Counted from the first letter of the stretch, positions 1-6,719 are shown. The stretch is DNA of 13,906 nucleotides from Candidatus Woesearchaeota archaeon (GCA_016180165.1 JACPBU010000125.1:1-13906); one strand, 5' to 3'. Made by a program: numbers and translations. The notes: a model not told the origin generated them from the sequence alone.

Positions 1-8
1 CTAATAGC

Positions 9-96
9 AAATCTCGTTAATTATCGAAATATTGCGAGATTTTCTAGTATAGTAAATCACCTTTTGGATTTTCGAGAATTTCGGTGATTTACTATA
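9..96. repeat. Tandem pair of inverted repeats downstream of the unknown operon
   Basis: Two perfect inverted repeats lie side by side. The first has 8-base arms (aaatctcg at 9-16, cgagattt at 35-42) with an 18-base spacer. The second has 14-base arms (tatagtaaatcacc at 48-61, ggtgatttactata at 83-96) with a 21-base spacer. The second spacer contains cgagaattt, which resembles the right arm of the first repeat. The block lies after the last gene of the minus-strand operon. No T-run follows the arms in the direction of that operon, so an ordinary hairpin terminator is not obvious. It could be a recombination site, a mobile-element end or a structured 3' RNA end. The arms are seen directly; the role is unknown. 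Confidence 0.75.
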
Positions 97-122
97 ATAT
101 TGCTTTCCATTTGTTGATTACA

Positions 123-521
123 TTAATGAGTATGGCGGTAAATAACCCTTCCTGCATAGCCTGCAGCGAAAATAGTCCCCATAAAAAGAGAAACACCAAG
201 AACCAAAGAACTTTTGGAAGCTAAATCAGCACCCATATGCTTCAATTCCTCATACAACTTGATACCCACAGAACAGCCAATTATAGTTCCTGGCAGAGAC
301 CCTATTAAACTCGCAATAATTGAATACCCCGTTTCTTCCTCTTCGCGTTTTTTATAAACTTTTTGTAATTCCTCTGAAAACTTTCTATTGCTTTCATCAA
401 TTTGCCGTTGTCGCATTTCAATTTGCTGCTGTCGCACTCTTTGGCTTTCATCAATTTGCTGCTGGATTTGAGGGTACATACCCGCCAATTCCCTTGCTTT
501 CCTTTCCAAATCACCGCCCAT
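123..521 (-). CDS. Small coiled-coil protein with two C-terminal membrane segments
   Basis: This 132-residue protein belongs to no family I recognise. Residues 16-62 form a strongly polar, Gln/Arg/Glu-rich helix expected to be a coiled coil. It holds a duplicated QQIDES/RQIDES unit, which shows in the DNA as a 15-base direct repeat (391-405 and 445-459, 54 bases apart). Two hydrophobic, glycine-rich segments follow at about 66-88 and 104-124, joined by a short polar loop, so the protein probably sits in the membrane with the coiled coil on one side. The ATG overlaps the 3' end of the preceding gene by 11 bases, and a G-rich Shine-Dalgarno (agggggg) precedes it, which suggests translational coupling. 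It is the last gene of the run. It may anchor or oligomerise the products of the upstream genes; that is inference. Confidence 0.75.
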   Translation of the reverse strand: MGGDLERKARELAGMYPQIQQQIDESQRVRQQQIEMRQRQIDESNRKFSEELQKVYKKREEEETGYSIIASLIGSLPGTIIGCSVGIKLYEELKHMGADLASKSSLVLGVSLFMGTIFAAGYAGRVIYRHTH

Positions 522-1176
522 ACAAAGACCCCCCTGTCAGGCTGCCTGTGAAAGCAATCTCCATTTTAACCTGAGGATACTTTCCAAAAGCCACTAAATT
601 CTTTATCCACAAGATGGCATGCATAAGCTCAATCCCGCTGTGGCCGCTGTCGGCAGATTTCCCGATATGCCCTTCGGTGTCAGTAGAGACAGTATAGCTG
701 TAAGTTTTGTATCTGAACCTCGCTCTTTTGCAAGTCGCCAAAAAATTTATTGAGTAGAACTTAATATTGTCATCATGAGAGCTTCCGGCCAACTTACCTT
801 CCAATGGATTGAGCTCCCGGTCATTAAAGAAAACACCCCCTCTTTCATAATTTCCACGCACTAATCCCCCATAACGCTCAAAGCGGGCAACAGCCTTGTC
901 ATTATCCCATCTACCCATCACTCTATGCTCACCCTGCACAAAAAGAAGATCTTCATACTGGATTTTAAAGAATGCATCCTCAAGAGTAATCTCATCGACA
1001 TAACACTCATCCCCTGCTGCAGTCAACGGAGGCGGTTTTTTGATTTTTCCTCCAAAGAATGAGCCTAATTTTTCCGTGCCAGAATCGAACAGGGCAATGG
1101 CCGTATTCTGCTCATTATCAACATCATTATGCGCTCCTGCCAGGATCGTGTCAATTCCTCCAGCAACATTTCCCAT
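511..1176 (-). CDS. Unknown protein, paralog of the gene just upstream (GEHRV family, copy 2)
   Basis: A 221-residue protein of no family I know. It shares scattered but collinear motifs with the product of 1251-1991: an I-x-L-x-x-A block leading to a phenylalanine and GEHRV (about residues 75-90), a region with D-x-EG-x-(I/V)-GK followed by an E-L-x-x-A-(I/L) helix near residues 165-190, and a C-terminal (K/R)-x-x-IAF-x-G strand. The two are therefore diverged duplicates. No signal peptide or membrane segment is visible; the composition suggests a beta-rich soluble or structural protein. GTG at 1182 is a possible start, but ATG at 1176 has ggtgag five bases upstream and is preferred. The 3' end overlaps the next gene by 11 bases. 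A perfect hairpin lies upstream in the gap to its paralog. Confidence 0.75.
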   Translation of the reverse strand: MGNVAGGIDTILAGAHNDVDNEQNTAIALFDSGTEKLGSFFGGKIKKPPPLTAAGDECYVDEITLEDAFFKIQYEDLLFVQGEHRVMGRWDNDKAVARFERYGGLVRGNYERGGVFFNDRELNPLEGKLAGSSHDDNIKFYSINFLATCKRARFRYKTYSYTVSTDTEGHIGKSADSGHSGIELMHAILWIKNLVAFGKYPQVKMEIAFTGSLTGGSLYGR

Positions 1177-1195
1177 TCTCACTCACCCTAAACTA

Positions 1196-1215
1196 CTGCG
1201 GGCTAAAGCCCGCAG
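1196..1215. repeat. Perfect REP-like hairpin between the two paralogous genes
   Basis: The arms ctgcgggct (1196-1204) and agcccgcag (1207-1215) are perfectly complementary, with only two bases between them, giving a GC-rich stem in an otherwise AT-richer gap (1177-1250). It lies inside the operon, just before the Shine-Dalgarno of the downstream paralog. It could slow or partly terminate transcription, stabilise a processed transcript, or be a dispersed REP-type repeat. There is no T-run after it on the minus strand. A genome-wide copy count would distinguish these options. Confidence 0.8.
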
Positions 1216-1250
1216 GGTTCTTTCCTATCCCGAGCCTAAACTCATTTATC

Positions 1251-1991
1251 CTAACTTTTCGGCCAAATCTCCCCAATGAATGCAATTCTCAGGTTTCCTC
1301 CAAGATGCCTTACAGCACCATTCATGTAACCTGCTTGGTCTCTTCCAAATTCGTTTAGGAATTGTTCAATCGTATAGCACCTATTCGAGGGAAAAACGCC
1401 GGGATGGAGCGTAAATATCCCAAACCCGGCTGCCTGCAAGTCCTTGGAACTGTCCCTTCCAGATTCAACGCCCCCAATGCAAATCAGCGCTTTCTGCAAT
1501 TCGACCGTATGCCTTTGAACCTTTCCGACATATCCTTCACCGTCAGTTATTTTTGCGTAATGGGTGCTGATAAAAGTAAATTCTGCTCTGGATGCAGCAA
1601 TAGCAACAGGAACCCTGATAGATGGAAATGCCCCATCGGAATAAGCGCCGTTGAATTCAAAACCACTTTGGGTTGAGCGTTCCTGGCGGCTTATTGCTAA
1701 AGTCCCACCGCTGGTAATTCCCTCCCGGGAAGAACTTTCCTTCCCTTTTCCCTGCAACCAGGCGTGGAGCCAGGAAGTAACCCTATGCTCTCCTGGAATG
1801 AAAACCGAATCGCCGTTTGGGAAATAAGTGGCGTTAGATAATGAAATGGTGTTTGTTCTTGCACCGCAATCCGCTGCAATGCAAGGCATGCAAAGCTGTT
1901 CAATCCCTTTGTAAGTCTGGAAAATGTAATCCCTTGCTTCAACATACCCCTTTACCCTCTCTGCATCTCGTGCATTCACCGTATTCACCAT
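1251..1991 (-). CDS. Unknown protein, paralog of the gene just downstream (GEHRV family, copy 1)
   Basis: A 246-residue protein of no family I know, related to the product of 511-1176. The shared features are an I-x-L block before F-(I/V)-x-x-GEHRV at about residues 64-71, a D-GEG-Y-VGK motif near residue 150 followed by an E-L-x-x-AL helix, and a terminal L-R-IAF-IG strand. Compared with its paralog it has an extra helical N-terminus and an insertion of about 40 residues before the last strand. Three cysteines lie close together at about residues 34-42 (C-x-P-C-x-x-x-x-C); they could bind metal, but they are absent from the paralog. No signal peptide or membrane segment is visible. The ATG follows the stop of the preceding gene after one base (tga-g-atg), so the two are almost certainly translated from one mRNA. 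Confidence 0.78.
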   Translation of the reverse strand: MVNTVNARDAERVKGYVEARDYIFQTYKGIEQLCMPCIAADCGARTNTISLSNATYFPNGDSVFIPGEHRVTSWLHAWLQGKGKESSSREGITSGGTLAISRQERSTQSGFEFNGAYSDGAFPSIRVPVAIAASRAEFTFISTHYAKITDGEGYVGKVQRHTVELQKALICIGGVESGRDSSKDLQAAGFGIFTLHPGVFPSNRCYTIEQFLNEFGRDQAGYMNGAVRHLGGNLRIAFIGEIWPKS

Positions 1992-1992
1992 C

Positions 1993-2640
1993 TCAAGAAT
2001 ATCTTAACAGGCCATCCTGCACTAACATTCGAGGGACTCCGGCAGCTTGTGGGATGAGTAAAGGGCGGCCATCATGCTTTAGCAGCCTTATATCCGGGTC
2101 CCGGGAAAAAGTTCTGGAGCTCGTCGAAAATTCAACAACTGGCCTGTTCCCAGCAAACTCAATTTCCGCATACGCCAGCCTTCTTGAGTTGTTTTCCCTC
2201 GTTCCGATAGCTCTCATGCTCACATATATTGGAGTTGGCCAGGAAACGATGGCTGCCTGGGCGATGTAGGGTGTTATTCTTCCAGGAACGATAGCATAAA
2301 TCATCTGTGCAGCAATCTCGATTGTCCTTGCATCAAATGTGTCAAGGATGCCTCTTGCGTATAATTCTTCCAGAGGGAACCCATGCTTTAGCTCCCTGGC
2401 CAATGTCTGCATCCCTGGATCCCCAATGTTTCCCAAAGCCTGCTCAAGTTTTGCGACATGCCTGACAAAGCCCTGATTTTGCAAAGGCACAAGCGACTGT
2501 TGATTTCGGATTTCCAGCTTTCCCTGCCTTTGCTCAAAATCAAATTCTGGATGCTCCAGCCATTTCAACCTGGCTTCCCATTTGTTGTCATCATCAATGC
2601 CCCCTTGGGCGATCTTCCCAAAATTGTCTTCCCTGCCCAT
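1993..2640 (-). CDS. Unknown 215-residue operon protein
   Basis: I recognise no family. The product is soluble-looking, with a charged N-terminus (residues 1-45, rich in D, E, K and W), a helical middle (about 50-115, including an ARELKHGFPLEELYARGI stretch) and a C-terminal half that looks beta-rich (about 116-180), ending in a hydrophobic tail. There is no signal peptide and no convincing membrane helix. An in-frame TTG lies five codons further upstream, but the ATG at 2640 has ggaggt eight bases before it. That Shine-Dalgarno is formed by the last sense codons of the preceding gene, so ATG 2640 is chosen. The stop at 1993 abuts the next start. Position and coupling suggest that it works with the two paralogs downstream. 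Confidence 0.75.
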   Translation of the reverse strand: MGREDNFGKIAQGGIDDDNKWEARLKWLEHPEFDFEQRQGKLEIRNQQSLVPLQNQGFVRHVAKLEQALGNIGDPGMQTLARELKHGFPLEELYARGILDTFDARTIEIAAQMIYAIVPGRITPYIAQAAIVSWPTPIYVSMRAIGTRENNSRRLAYAEIEFAGNRPVVEFSTSSRTFSRDPDIRLLKHDGRPLLIPQAAGVPRMLVQDGLLRYS

Positions 2641-2644
2641 ATGT

Positions 2645-3127
2645 TTAACCTCCAAACTCGTCTCGATGTTGCGGCAAGCCCCTTATTTGCTGCTGGGTTG
2701 GCTCATGCTCAACGGATGGCTGCCGGGTCGGCTTGTGCTCAAAGTGACTGGAGCGATAACCGGCAGGAGGTTCTGGTGGTGCAGAAGGATTAGATTGCGT
2801 GCTTCCTGCCTCGGGCCCGGGTGGCTGCGGGCTTTGCGGCGGTTGTTGGTTTCCTTTCCACCAGTCCCTGAAATCATCTGCACCATCCTTAACCTTTTCA
2901 CCAAGAAAGTAAACAGCAACCTTCCCATATATGCCAGCCATGACGCCATGATATGCATCCCCAAGTGCAGAATGCCCTGTCGTTTTTTCCTTCCTCTCCC
3001 TGCCATCCGGAAGCTTGGTTGTTACTTCAACTGGCCTTTCCACCACAATCTGGCGTAGGTGGCTTGCTCCGGCAGTGCCTGCTGCAATCCCCAACAAATC
3101 TTTTATGTGCTCACTAAGATCAGCCAT
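2645..3127 (-). CDS. Unknown protein with Pro/Gln-rich C-terminal tail
   Basis: A 160-residue protein of no family I recognise. Residues 1-90 look folded: an N-terminal helix with a small-residue hydrophobic patch (LLGIAAGTAG, 11-20), a charged strand-rich part (25-50) and a second hydrophobic helix (about 58-77, AGIYGKVAVYFLGEK). Residues 92-160 are low-complexity, rich in P, Q, S, E and H, with a short duplicated EHKPT/EHEPT unit near 130-144; such tails often serve as flexible linkers or binding arms. The reading frame is open upstream to 3247, but ATG 3127 has ggtga six bases before it, and the upstream part crosses inverted repeats with non-coding character. Its final codons form the Shine-Dalgarno of the next gene, so the two are coupled. 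Confidence 0.7.
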   Translation of the reverse strand: MADLSEHIKDLLGIAAGTAGASHLRQIVVERPVEVTTKLPDGRERKEKTTGHSALGDAYHGVMAGIYGKVAVYFLGEKVKDGADDFRDWWKGNQQPPQSPQPPGPEAGSTQSNPSAPPEPPAGYRSSHFEHKPTRQPSVEHEPTQQQIRGLPQHRDEFGG

Positions 3128-3155
3128 TTTTTTCACCAAAAATAAAAAATCCCAA

Positions 3156-3218
3156 CCGCAGCAACACGAAGTTACCTTCGTTAGCTGCGCTCGGCTTCGC
3201 CTCGGCAACAAGCTGCGG
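3156..3218. repeat. Nested inverted repeats in the leader of the Pro/Gln-rich gene
   Basis: The gap 3128-3240 contains an outer perfect 7-base inverted repeat (ccgcagc 3156-3162, gctgcgg 3212-3218). Inside it is a small perfect hairpin (acgaag 3166-3171, cttcgt 3176-3181) and a GC-rich stretch with repeated ctcggc units (about 3190-3205). RNA across it should fold into a branched structure just ahead of the Shine-Dalgarno of the gene at 2645-3127. It may be an internal attenuator or processing site, or an inserted REP-like repeat. Only the pairing is seen directly. Confidence 0.6.
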
Positions 3219-3240
3219 GGTATGAACCCATTTTGAGGAA

Positions 3241-3369
3241 TCAACAAAATTCAAAATCAAATGCTTCTTTGCCATACCCTATCTTTTTCCCTAAAACCTT
3301 CCGTTCCAATACCTCCCCTTCCGCTATCTTTTCTTCCTTTATTGAGCCTCCAGCGCTAGGGCATTCCAT
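3241..3369 (-). CDS. Small 42-residue ORF, translationally coupled to the upstream gene
   Basis: This short frame starts at ATG 3369 and ends with TGA at 3241-3243. The product starts MECPSAGGSIKEEK, is rich in Lys and Glu, has a Cys near each end and ends in an aromatic/acidic tail (FDFEFC). The start is well supported: the last codons and stop of the preceding gene read ggg agg tga, which supplies a strong ggaggtga Shine-Dalgarno five bases before the ATG. The same arrangement couples other gene pairs in this operon. I recognise no family. It might be a small partner or regulator of the operon proteins. The main doubt is that codon-level evidence is thin for so short a frame. Confidence 0.6.
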   Translation of the reverse strand: MECPSAGGSIKEEKIAEGEVLERKVLGKKIGYGKEAFDFEFC

Positions 3370-3374
3370 CCCAA

Positions 3375-4112
3375 TCACCTCCCTTTTTTCCTTTCAAGCG
3401 ACTGTAATCTGGCAGATAATTCCTCAACCTTTCTCTCAAGAGCTTCAATCTTCCTTCTCAATGCCTTCATTGCACCCCGCTCTTTACCGGCTTCGGATTC
3501 CGGCAGCTCTCTCCAATAGAGCTCACCATCACCTTTTGTTGCGAGAACTTCACCTTCTCTGCCATCGGACCTGGGGAGAGCATATTCTGCTTCCCCTGCC
3601 TTGATCATCCCATCGATGAGGAGTGTCCCGTCGACACGGAGCGTCCCATTGACGTGAAGTTCAGCCTCAGGAGTAAACAGGCCGCCGACGGCCAGCCGTT
3701 TTTCGATCCTGACATCTCCCTGGGGAGAAATTACGAGCCTGGCAACGTTGTTTGTGGAGATGAATATCCATCCTTCTTCAAAGTTGGTAAGATATAAATT
3801 GTTCATTGCCAGTCTCAGATATACCCCATCATCCCTTTCTTTGCCTGTATCCTTATTTGTCATTCTCCATATCACATCGTTGGTTGGCTGAACATGTGTA
3901 TGAAATACGGTAGTAGGGCTAACAGGCTGGGCAATCCCTATACCAATCCTTGAGATTGCATCATGAGGGGAAATATAGGACAGATAATCCTCTCCCAGCT
4001 CATCAGAAAGATTCCAAAATGATTCGGCATTGGCAATGGCAATACTGCTGAAAAAAACAAGCAAGACCGCCCAACGAAGGATCATTTTTGCCATCTTTCC
4101 TTTGTTGAGCAT
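3375..4112 (-). CDS. Secreted tail-fibre-like protein with C-terminal coiled coil
   Basis: This 245-residue protein is probably exported and displayed at the cell surface. A signal peptide is clear: short basic start, hydrophobic core (about 12-27) and an Ala-x-Ala type cleavage region near residue 29 (ANAES). Residues 50-140 have the (I)GIG...V...ATNDVIWR-like and GVYLRLA...LYLTN..EGWIF pattern of secreted beta-rich proteins that resemble phage tail fibres. Next come a V-x-GTL-x-VDGTL beta-repeat block (about 154-168) and a LP-x-x-DGREGEVLATKGDGEL-W motif (about 178-198), common in tail-fibre and collagen-like adhesins. The last about 35 residues form a Leu/Glu/Arg coiled coil, probably a trimerisation element. 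The start is uncertain: ATG at 4112 is used here, but ATG 4094 fits a TATA box at 4121-4130 slightly better. It is the first gene of the minus-strand operon. Confidence 0.8.
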   Translation of the reverse strand: MLNKGKMAKMILRWAVLLVFFSSIAIANAESFWNLSDELGEDYLSYISPHDAISRIGIGIAQPVSPTTVFHTHVQPTNDVIWRMTNKDTGKERDDGVYLRLAMNNLYLTNFEEGWIFISTNNVARLVISPQGDVRIEKRLAVGGLFTPEAELHVNGTLRVDGTLLIDGMIKAGEAEYALPRSDGREGEVLATKGDGELYWRELPESEAGKERGAMKALRRKIEALERKVEELSARLQSLERKKGR

Positions 4113-4209
4113 CTAGCGAGGTATAAATATGTTTTTACCATTATATATACATCAATAAATATATAAATATGAAACCAATAAATATTTATACCAGTTCAGA
4201 TATCCCAAG
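4113..4209. promoter_or_regulatory. Divergent promoter region with several TATA boxes
   Basis: This 97-base, very AT-rich stretch separates two genes that point away from each other. On the minus strand, atttatac (4121-4128) would place the transcript start near 4099, and a second box (4141-4150) would place it near 4119; both suit the tail-fibre-like gene, depending on the start codon. On the plus strand, tatttata (4183-4190) lies about 23 bases before ATG 4210, and ataaatat (4163-4170) about 44 bases before it. The repeated ataaatat units, three within 60 bases, may also bind a regulator. The AbrB-type protein encoded next door is an obvious but unproven candidate. Confidence 0.6.
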
Positions 4210-5127
4210 ATGGTGAAACGCAAAGTAACACTCCACGGGCCAGCCACCTTATCCGTATCTCTTCCGCTGCCATGGGCGAAGCACTATGGCATCAAGAAGG
4301 GGGATGAAATGGAGGTAACTGAGCAGGGGAAGAACCTGATCATCAGCGCCGAAGGCCACCCTCACCTTTTCAAGATCTCTCTGGCTATCAATAAATTAAG
4401 CCCCGACATCGTGAGCAGGCTTATTGCCATCATTTACCAAAAGGGGTATGATGAAGCCAGAGTAAAGTTCAATAGCGACGAAATCTATGCTGCAATCCAA
4501 GGCCGGGTTGCTGAGCTTATCGGATTTGAAATCATCGACCAAGGCAAAGACTACTGCGTCATCCAAAATATTTCCTCAAAACTGGAGATTGATTTCGATA
4601 CCCTGCTGAGAAAGGCGTTCCTTATCGTCATCGAAAACCTAAAGTCAGCTCTCGATTATTTCAGGCAGGGAAAGGCTGACTCCCTGATGAAGATAGCGCT
4701 CAGGGACAAAGAGGTCAATAAATTCTGCTACTATTGCCAGCGTGTCCTCAGCAAGAGCTATTACACCCAGGAGATTGAGGGTTATTCACTCTACCATCTC
4801 ATCAGGGTATTGGAAAGCATAGGCGACCAGATCAAGGCTTTATCTATTTTTTTGGCAAGATTGGAAAGAAAGAACCTTTTTATGATAAAGATAATCCAAG
4901 AGGCCATCGCTGCCCTCGAAAAGACATTTTCTGTCTTTTATAACCCGAAGGAAGAAACCATTCTTGAATTTTTCTCAATTCATGATCATTTTAAGGGGGA
5001 AATACCCGGATTTATAAAAAAGTTCAATGAAGACGAGATCCAATGCCTCCTGCACCTTGAGCGTATCTTTGATTTTGCCAGGTCTTTTCACATTCTCAAG
5101 AGCGATGCCAGCTGCCAGGATGGCTGA
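4210..5127 (+). CDS. AbrB/SpoVT N-terminal and PhoU-like C-terminal regulator
   Basis: This 305-residue protein begins with a swapped-hairpin DNA-binding domain of the AbrB/MazE/SpoVT type (residues 1-48): a basic first strand (VKRKVTLHG), then TLSVSLPLPWAKHYGIKKGDEMEVTEQG, the classic pattern of a Leu-Pro turn, a short helix and a G-D-x-(M/V)-E-V strand. The remainder, about 60-300, is nearly all helical and matches the length and character of PhoU-type helical bundles, which in phosphate uptake control bind metals and contact transporters or kinases. Archaea commonly carry this fusion. It is therefore probably a transcriptional regulator sensing phosphate or a related signal; no pst transport genes are visible here. 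The 3' end overlaps the convergent nucleotidyltransferase gene by 32 bases. Confidence 0.85.
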   Translation: MVKRKVTLHGPATLSVSLPLPWAKHYGIKKGDEMEVTEQGKNLIISAEGHPHLFKISLAINKLSPDIVSRLIAIIYQKGYDEARVKFNSDEIYAAIQGRVAELIGFEIIDQGKDYCVIQNISSKLEIDFDTLLRKAFLIVIENLKSALDYFRQGKADSLMKIALRDKEVNKFCYYCQRVLSKSYYTQEIEGYSLYHLIRVLESIGDQIKALSIFLARLERKNLFMIKIIQEAIAALEKTFSVFYNPKEETILEFFSIHDHFKGEIPGFIKKFNEDEIQCLLHLERIFDFARSFHILKSDASCQDG

Positions 5128-5902
5128 AGGATTTCTTTGCCCTTTCATAATCCTGGAGGGTATCAATTTCAAACCACCCTCCCCTGATTGCCTTACAAAA
5201 AACTTTTTCCTTTTGGTCCACCAGTTCCTGCATGATATCAGTAATATACGCCTTCTGCCATTCTTTGCTTTGCTGGAAAGGGCACGTCTTGCTGCATGTG
5301 CTGTTGACCCTGTCAATATGGCTGAGAAAAATCGCCATGCCCCCGGGTGTAAACTTCCATAATCCGATGAATTCACCTTGCTTCGCAGGGGGGACACCAT
5401 CAAAAGTGAGATGCTTCCCAATTTTGTCAACGAAACCATATTCATCAATAATTACTTTTTCTGCCTCTGATGGAGGGTGATCGCTTCTTCCAACATAGTT
5501 ATCTGCCCAGTCGCTATCAACAACAATTGACAGGGGATCTTGCGCATCTTTGAGGGAGGAGATGATGCTATCTGCGTAGAGGATATCCGAATAAGAGACA
5601 ATGACCTCCTCTTTTTGCCGCAAAGCCTCTTCCATCTTTGGCTTTGCACAGAGGAAGGAGTGAAGGATGTTATGGCTTTGGAAATTATCATCATCGTAAT
5701 GGGTGGCGCCTGGCACCATGATAGCCTGCTTTTTGTGGCCCCTGACAATAGAGATGTCATGAATGCCATGCCTCCTGAAGGCCTGAAGAGTATGGAAAAT
5801 TATTGGCTTCCCGCCTATAAGAAGCATACATTTTGGGAGCTCCGAAGTTAATGCCCTCAGCCTTGTTCCTGGGCCAGCCGCTATGATGATTGCTTTTGTC
5901 AT
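5096..5902 (-). CDS. Nucleotidyltransferase, sugar-phosphate or phosphocholine type
   Basis: This 268-residue enzyme of the GT-A-like nucleotidyltransferase fold joins an NTP to a phosphorylated sugar or alcohol with release of pyrophosphate. The signature begins at residue 3: KAIIIAAGPGTRLRALT, then LPKCMLLIGGKPII (22-35), the nucleotide-binding loop and the Pro-Lys pair of the family. VSYSDILY (102-109) carries the metal-binding Asp106, and W-F-EID-T-x-x-D-Y-x-x-A (243-255) is the C-terminal metal site typical of LicC-like cytidylyltransferases and related sugar enzymes. Substrate cannot be decided from the sequence. ATG 5902 is chosen over a TTG seven codons upstream because family members begin two or three residues before the first strand. 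A TATA-like taaatat (5931-5937) would give its own promoter. Its 3' end overlaps the AbrB-PhoU gene. Confidence 0.88.
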   Translation of the reverse strand: MTKAIIIAAGPGTRLRALTSELPKCMLLIGGKPIIFHTLQAFRRHGIHDISIVRGHKKQAIMVPGATHYDDDNFQSHNILHSFLCAKPKMEEALRQKEEVIVSYSDILYADSIISSLKDAQDPLSIVVDSDWADNYVGRSDHPPSEAEKVIIDEYGFVDKIGKHLTFDGVPPAKQGEFIGLWKFTPGGMAIFLSHIDRVNSTCSKTCPFQQSKEWQKAYITDIMQELVDQKEKVFCKAIRGGWFEIDTLQDYERAKKSFSHPGSWHRS

Positions 5903-5942
5903 TCTTGTGTTTCTTTTTTGCAATTTTGCCTAAATATCGCAT

Positions 5943-6719
5943 TTAAGATTCCTTTTTTTGATATTGCCTGTCTACTAAAACCTCTTTGAGGTATTGCCAA
6001 AACCCGTGCTCCCGCTTGTGGGAGTGCTTTACGATGTTCATGTTGTAGTCTATCAGCAAAACGCCTGCAACGGTAGGCCTGCTCTCTACCCATGGGTTAA
6101 ACATATTCGCTATATTGAGGGCGAAGTTAAACTGGATGTTCGGATCAATCCACATCTTTCGCATTTCCTCTTTAAAATCTTTTCCGATACTCTGAGCGGC
6201 TTGAAGCCATGAATCCCCCTCACAAACCTTATGCCACCATTCGCTGAATTTCAAATAAATTCCGCCATATGCAAGAAAATAGGCACTATAAAGGCTAGTC
6301 TTGATTGATGCATTTGCAGCATCTATCTCATCAAAATTGCTCAAACCCGCATACACGTAATGGCGCAGTGCGCCCCACATCCCTGCAAAAGCCACCTGCC
6401 CGAAAAATTCCTTCCTTCTCAAATCGGCGCCATGCGCATAGCTCGAAAGCAAGAAGCCGAGGGGAGCTGTCAGGGTGTTGGTGATTGTATCAACAGTCAA
6501 GGAAACTGCTTCATTCGATAAATAAGGAATATTTTCCCTAAAATATCCTGTAATGGCAGCTGATTGTTCTCTAAAGATTGCTACAGCAGCTCCTGTCCCA
6601 ACCAATACGGCTAAGGCCTTCAAATTGTTTTTTCCTTTTGAAAAATTCTTAACTTTGCCTTCCAAGCCCGGAGAACCTTGAGGTTGCCCTTCTTCTCTTG
6701 CGATGTCTTTTCCGCCCAT
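5943..6719 (-). CDS. Membrane protein, distantly Mpv17/PMP22-like
   Basis: A 258-residue protein with a charged, Gly-rich N-terminus (1-30), a first hydrophobic segment (about 33-50) and three further hydrophobic stretches (about 72-92, 105-125, 140-158). Residues 98-130 read DLRR...FGQVAFAGMWGALRHYVYAGL, and 184-206 read KDFKEEMRKMW-DP-IQFNFALNI. Order, spacing and key residues recall the eukaryotic Mpv17/PMP22 family of organelle inner-membrane channels (D-x-x-R...G..F.G...H.WY..L, then D....W-WP-x-Q-x-x-NF-x-x-P-x-x-R). The match is by eye and distant: the conserved WP is DP here, and the motif HxWY is HYVY. If correct, it would be a small-solute channel. A TATA-like element (6741-6750) is centred 26 bases before ATG 6719, which implies a leaderless mRNA. 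Confidence 0.6.
   Translation of the reverse strand: MGGKDIAREEGQPQGSPGLEGKVKNFSKGKNNLKALAVLVGTGAAVAIFREQSAAITGYFRENIPYLSNEAVSLTVDTITNTLTAPLGFLLSSYAHGADLRRKEFFGQVAFAGMWGALRHYVYAGLSNFDEIDAANASIKTSLYSAYFLAYGGIYLKFSEWWHKVCEGDSWLQAAQSIGKDFKEEMRKMWIDPNIQFNFALNIANMFNPWVESRPTVAGVLLIDYNMNIVKHSHKREHGFWQYLKEVLVDRQYQKKES

Noticed and set aside
1841..2269. 142-codon plus-strand open frame
   Set aside because: It straddles two minus-strand genes joined by coupled starts, and its peptide is low-complexity and without motifs.
2458..3058. Overlapping plus-strand frames across the operon
   Set aside because: They are antisense to two genes with good starts and spacing and show no domain.
3128..3247. Longer N-terminus for the Pro/Gln-rich protein
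   Set aside because: The extra frame crosses inverted repeats, yields an Arg/Cys-rich unstructured peptide, and ATG 3127 has a proper Shine-Dalgarno.
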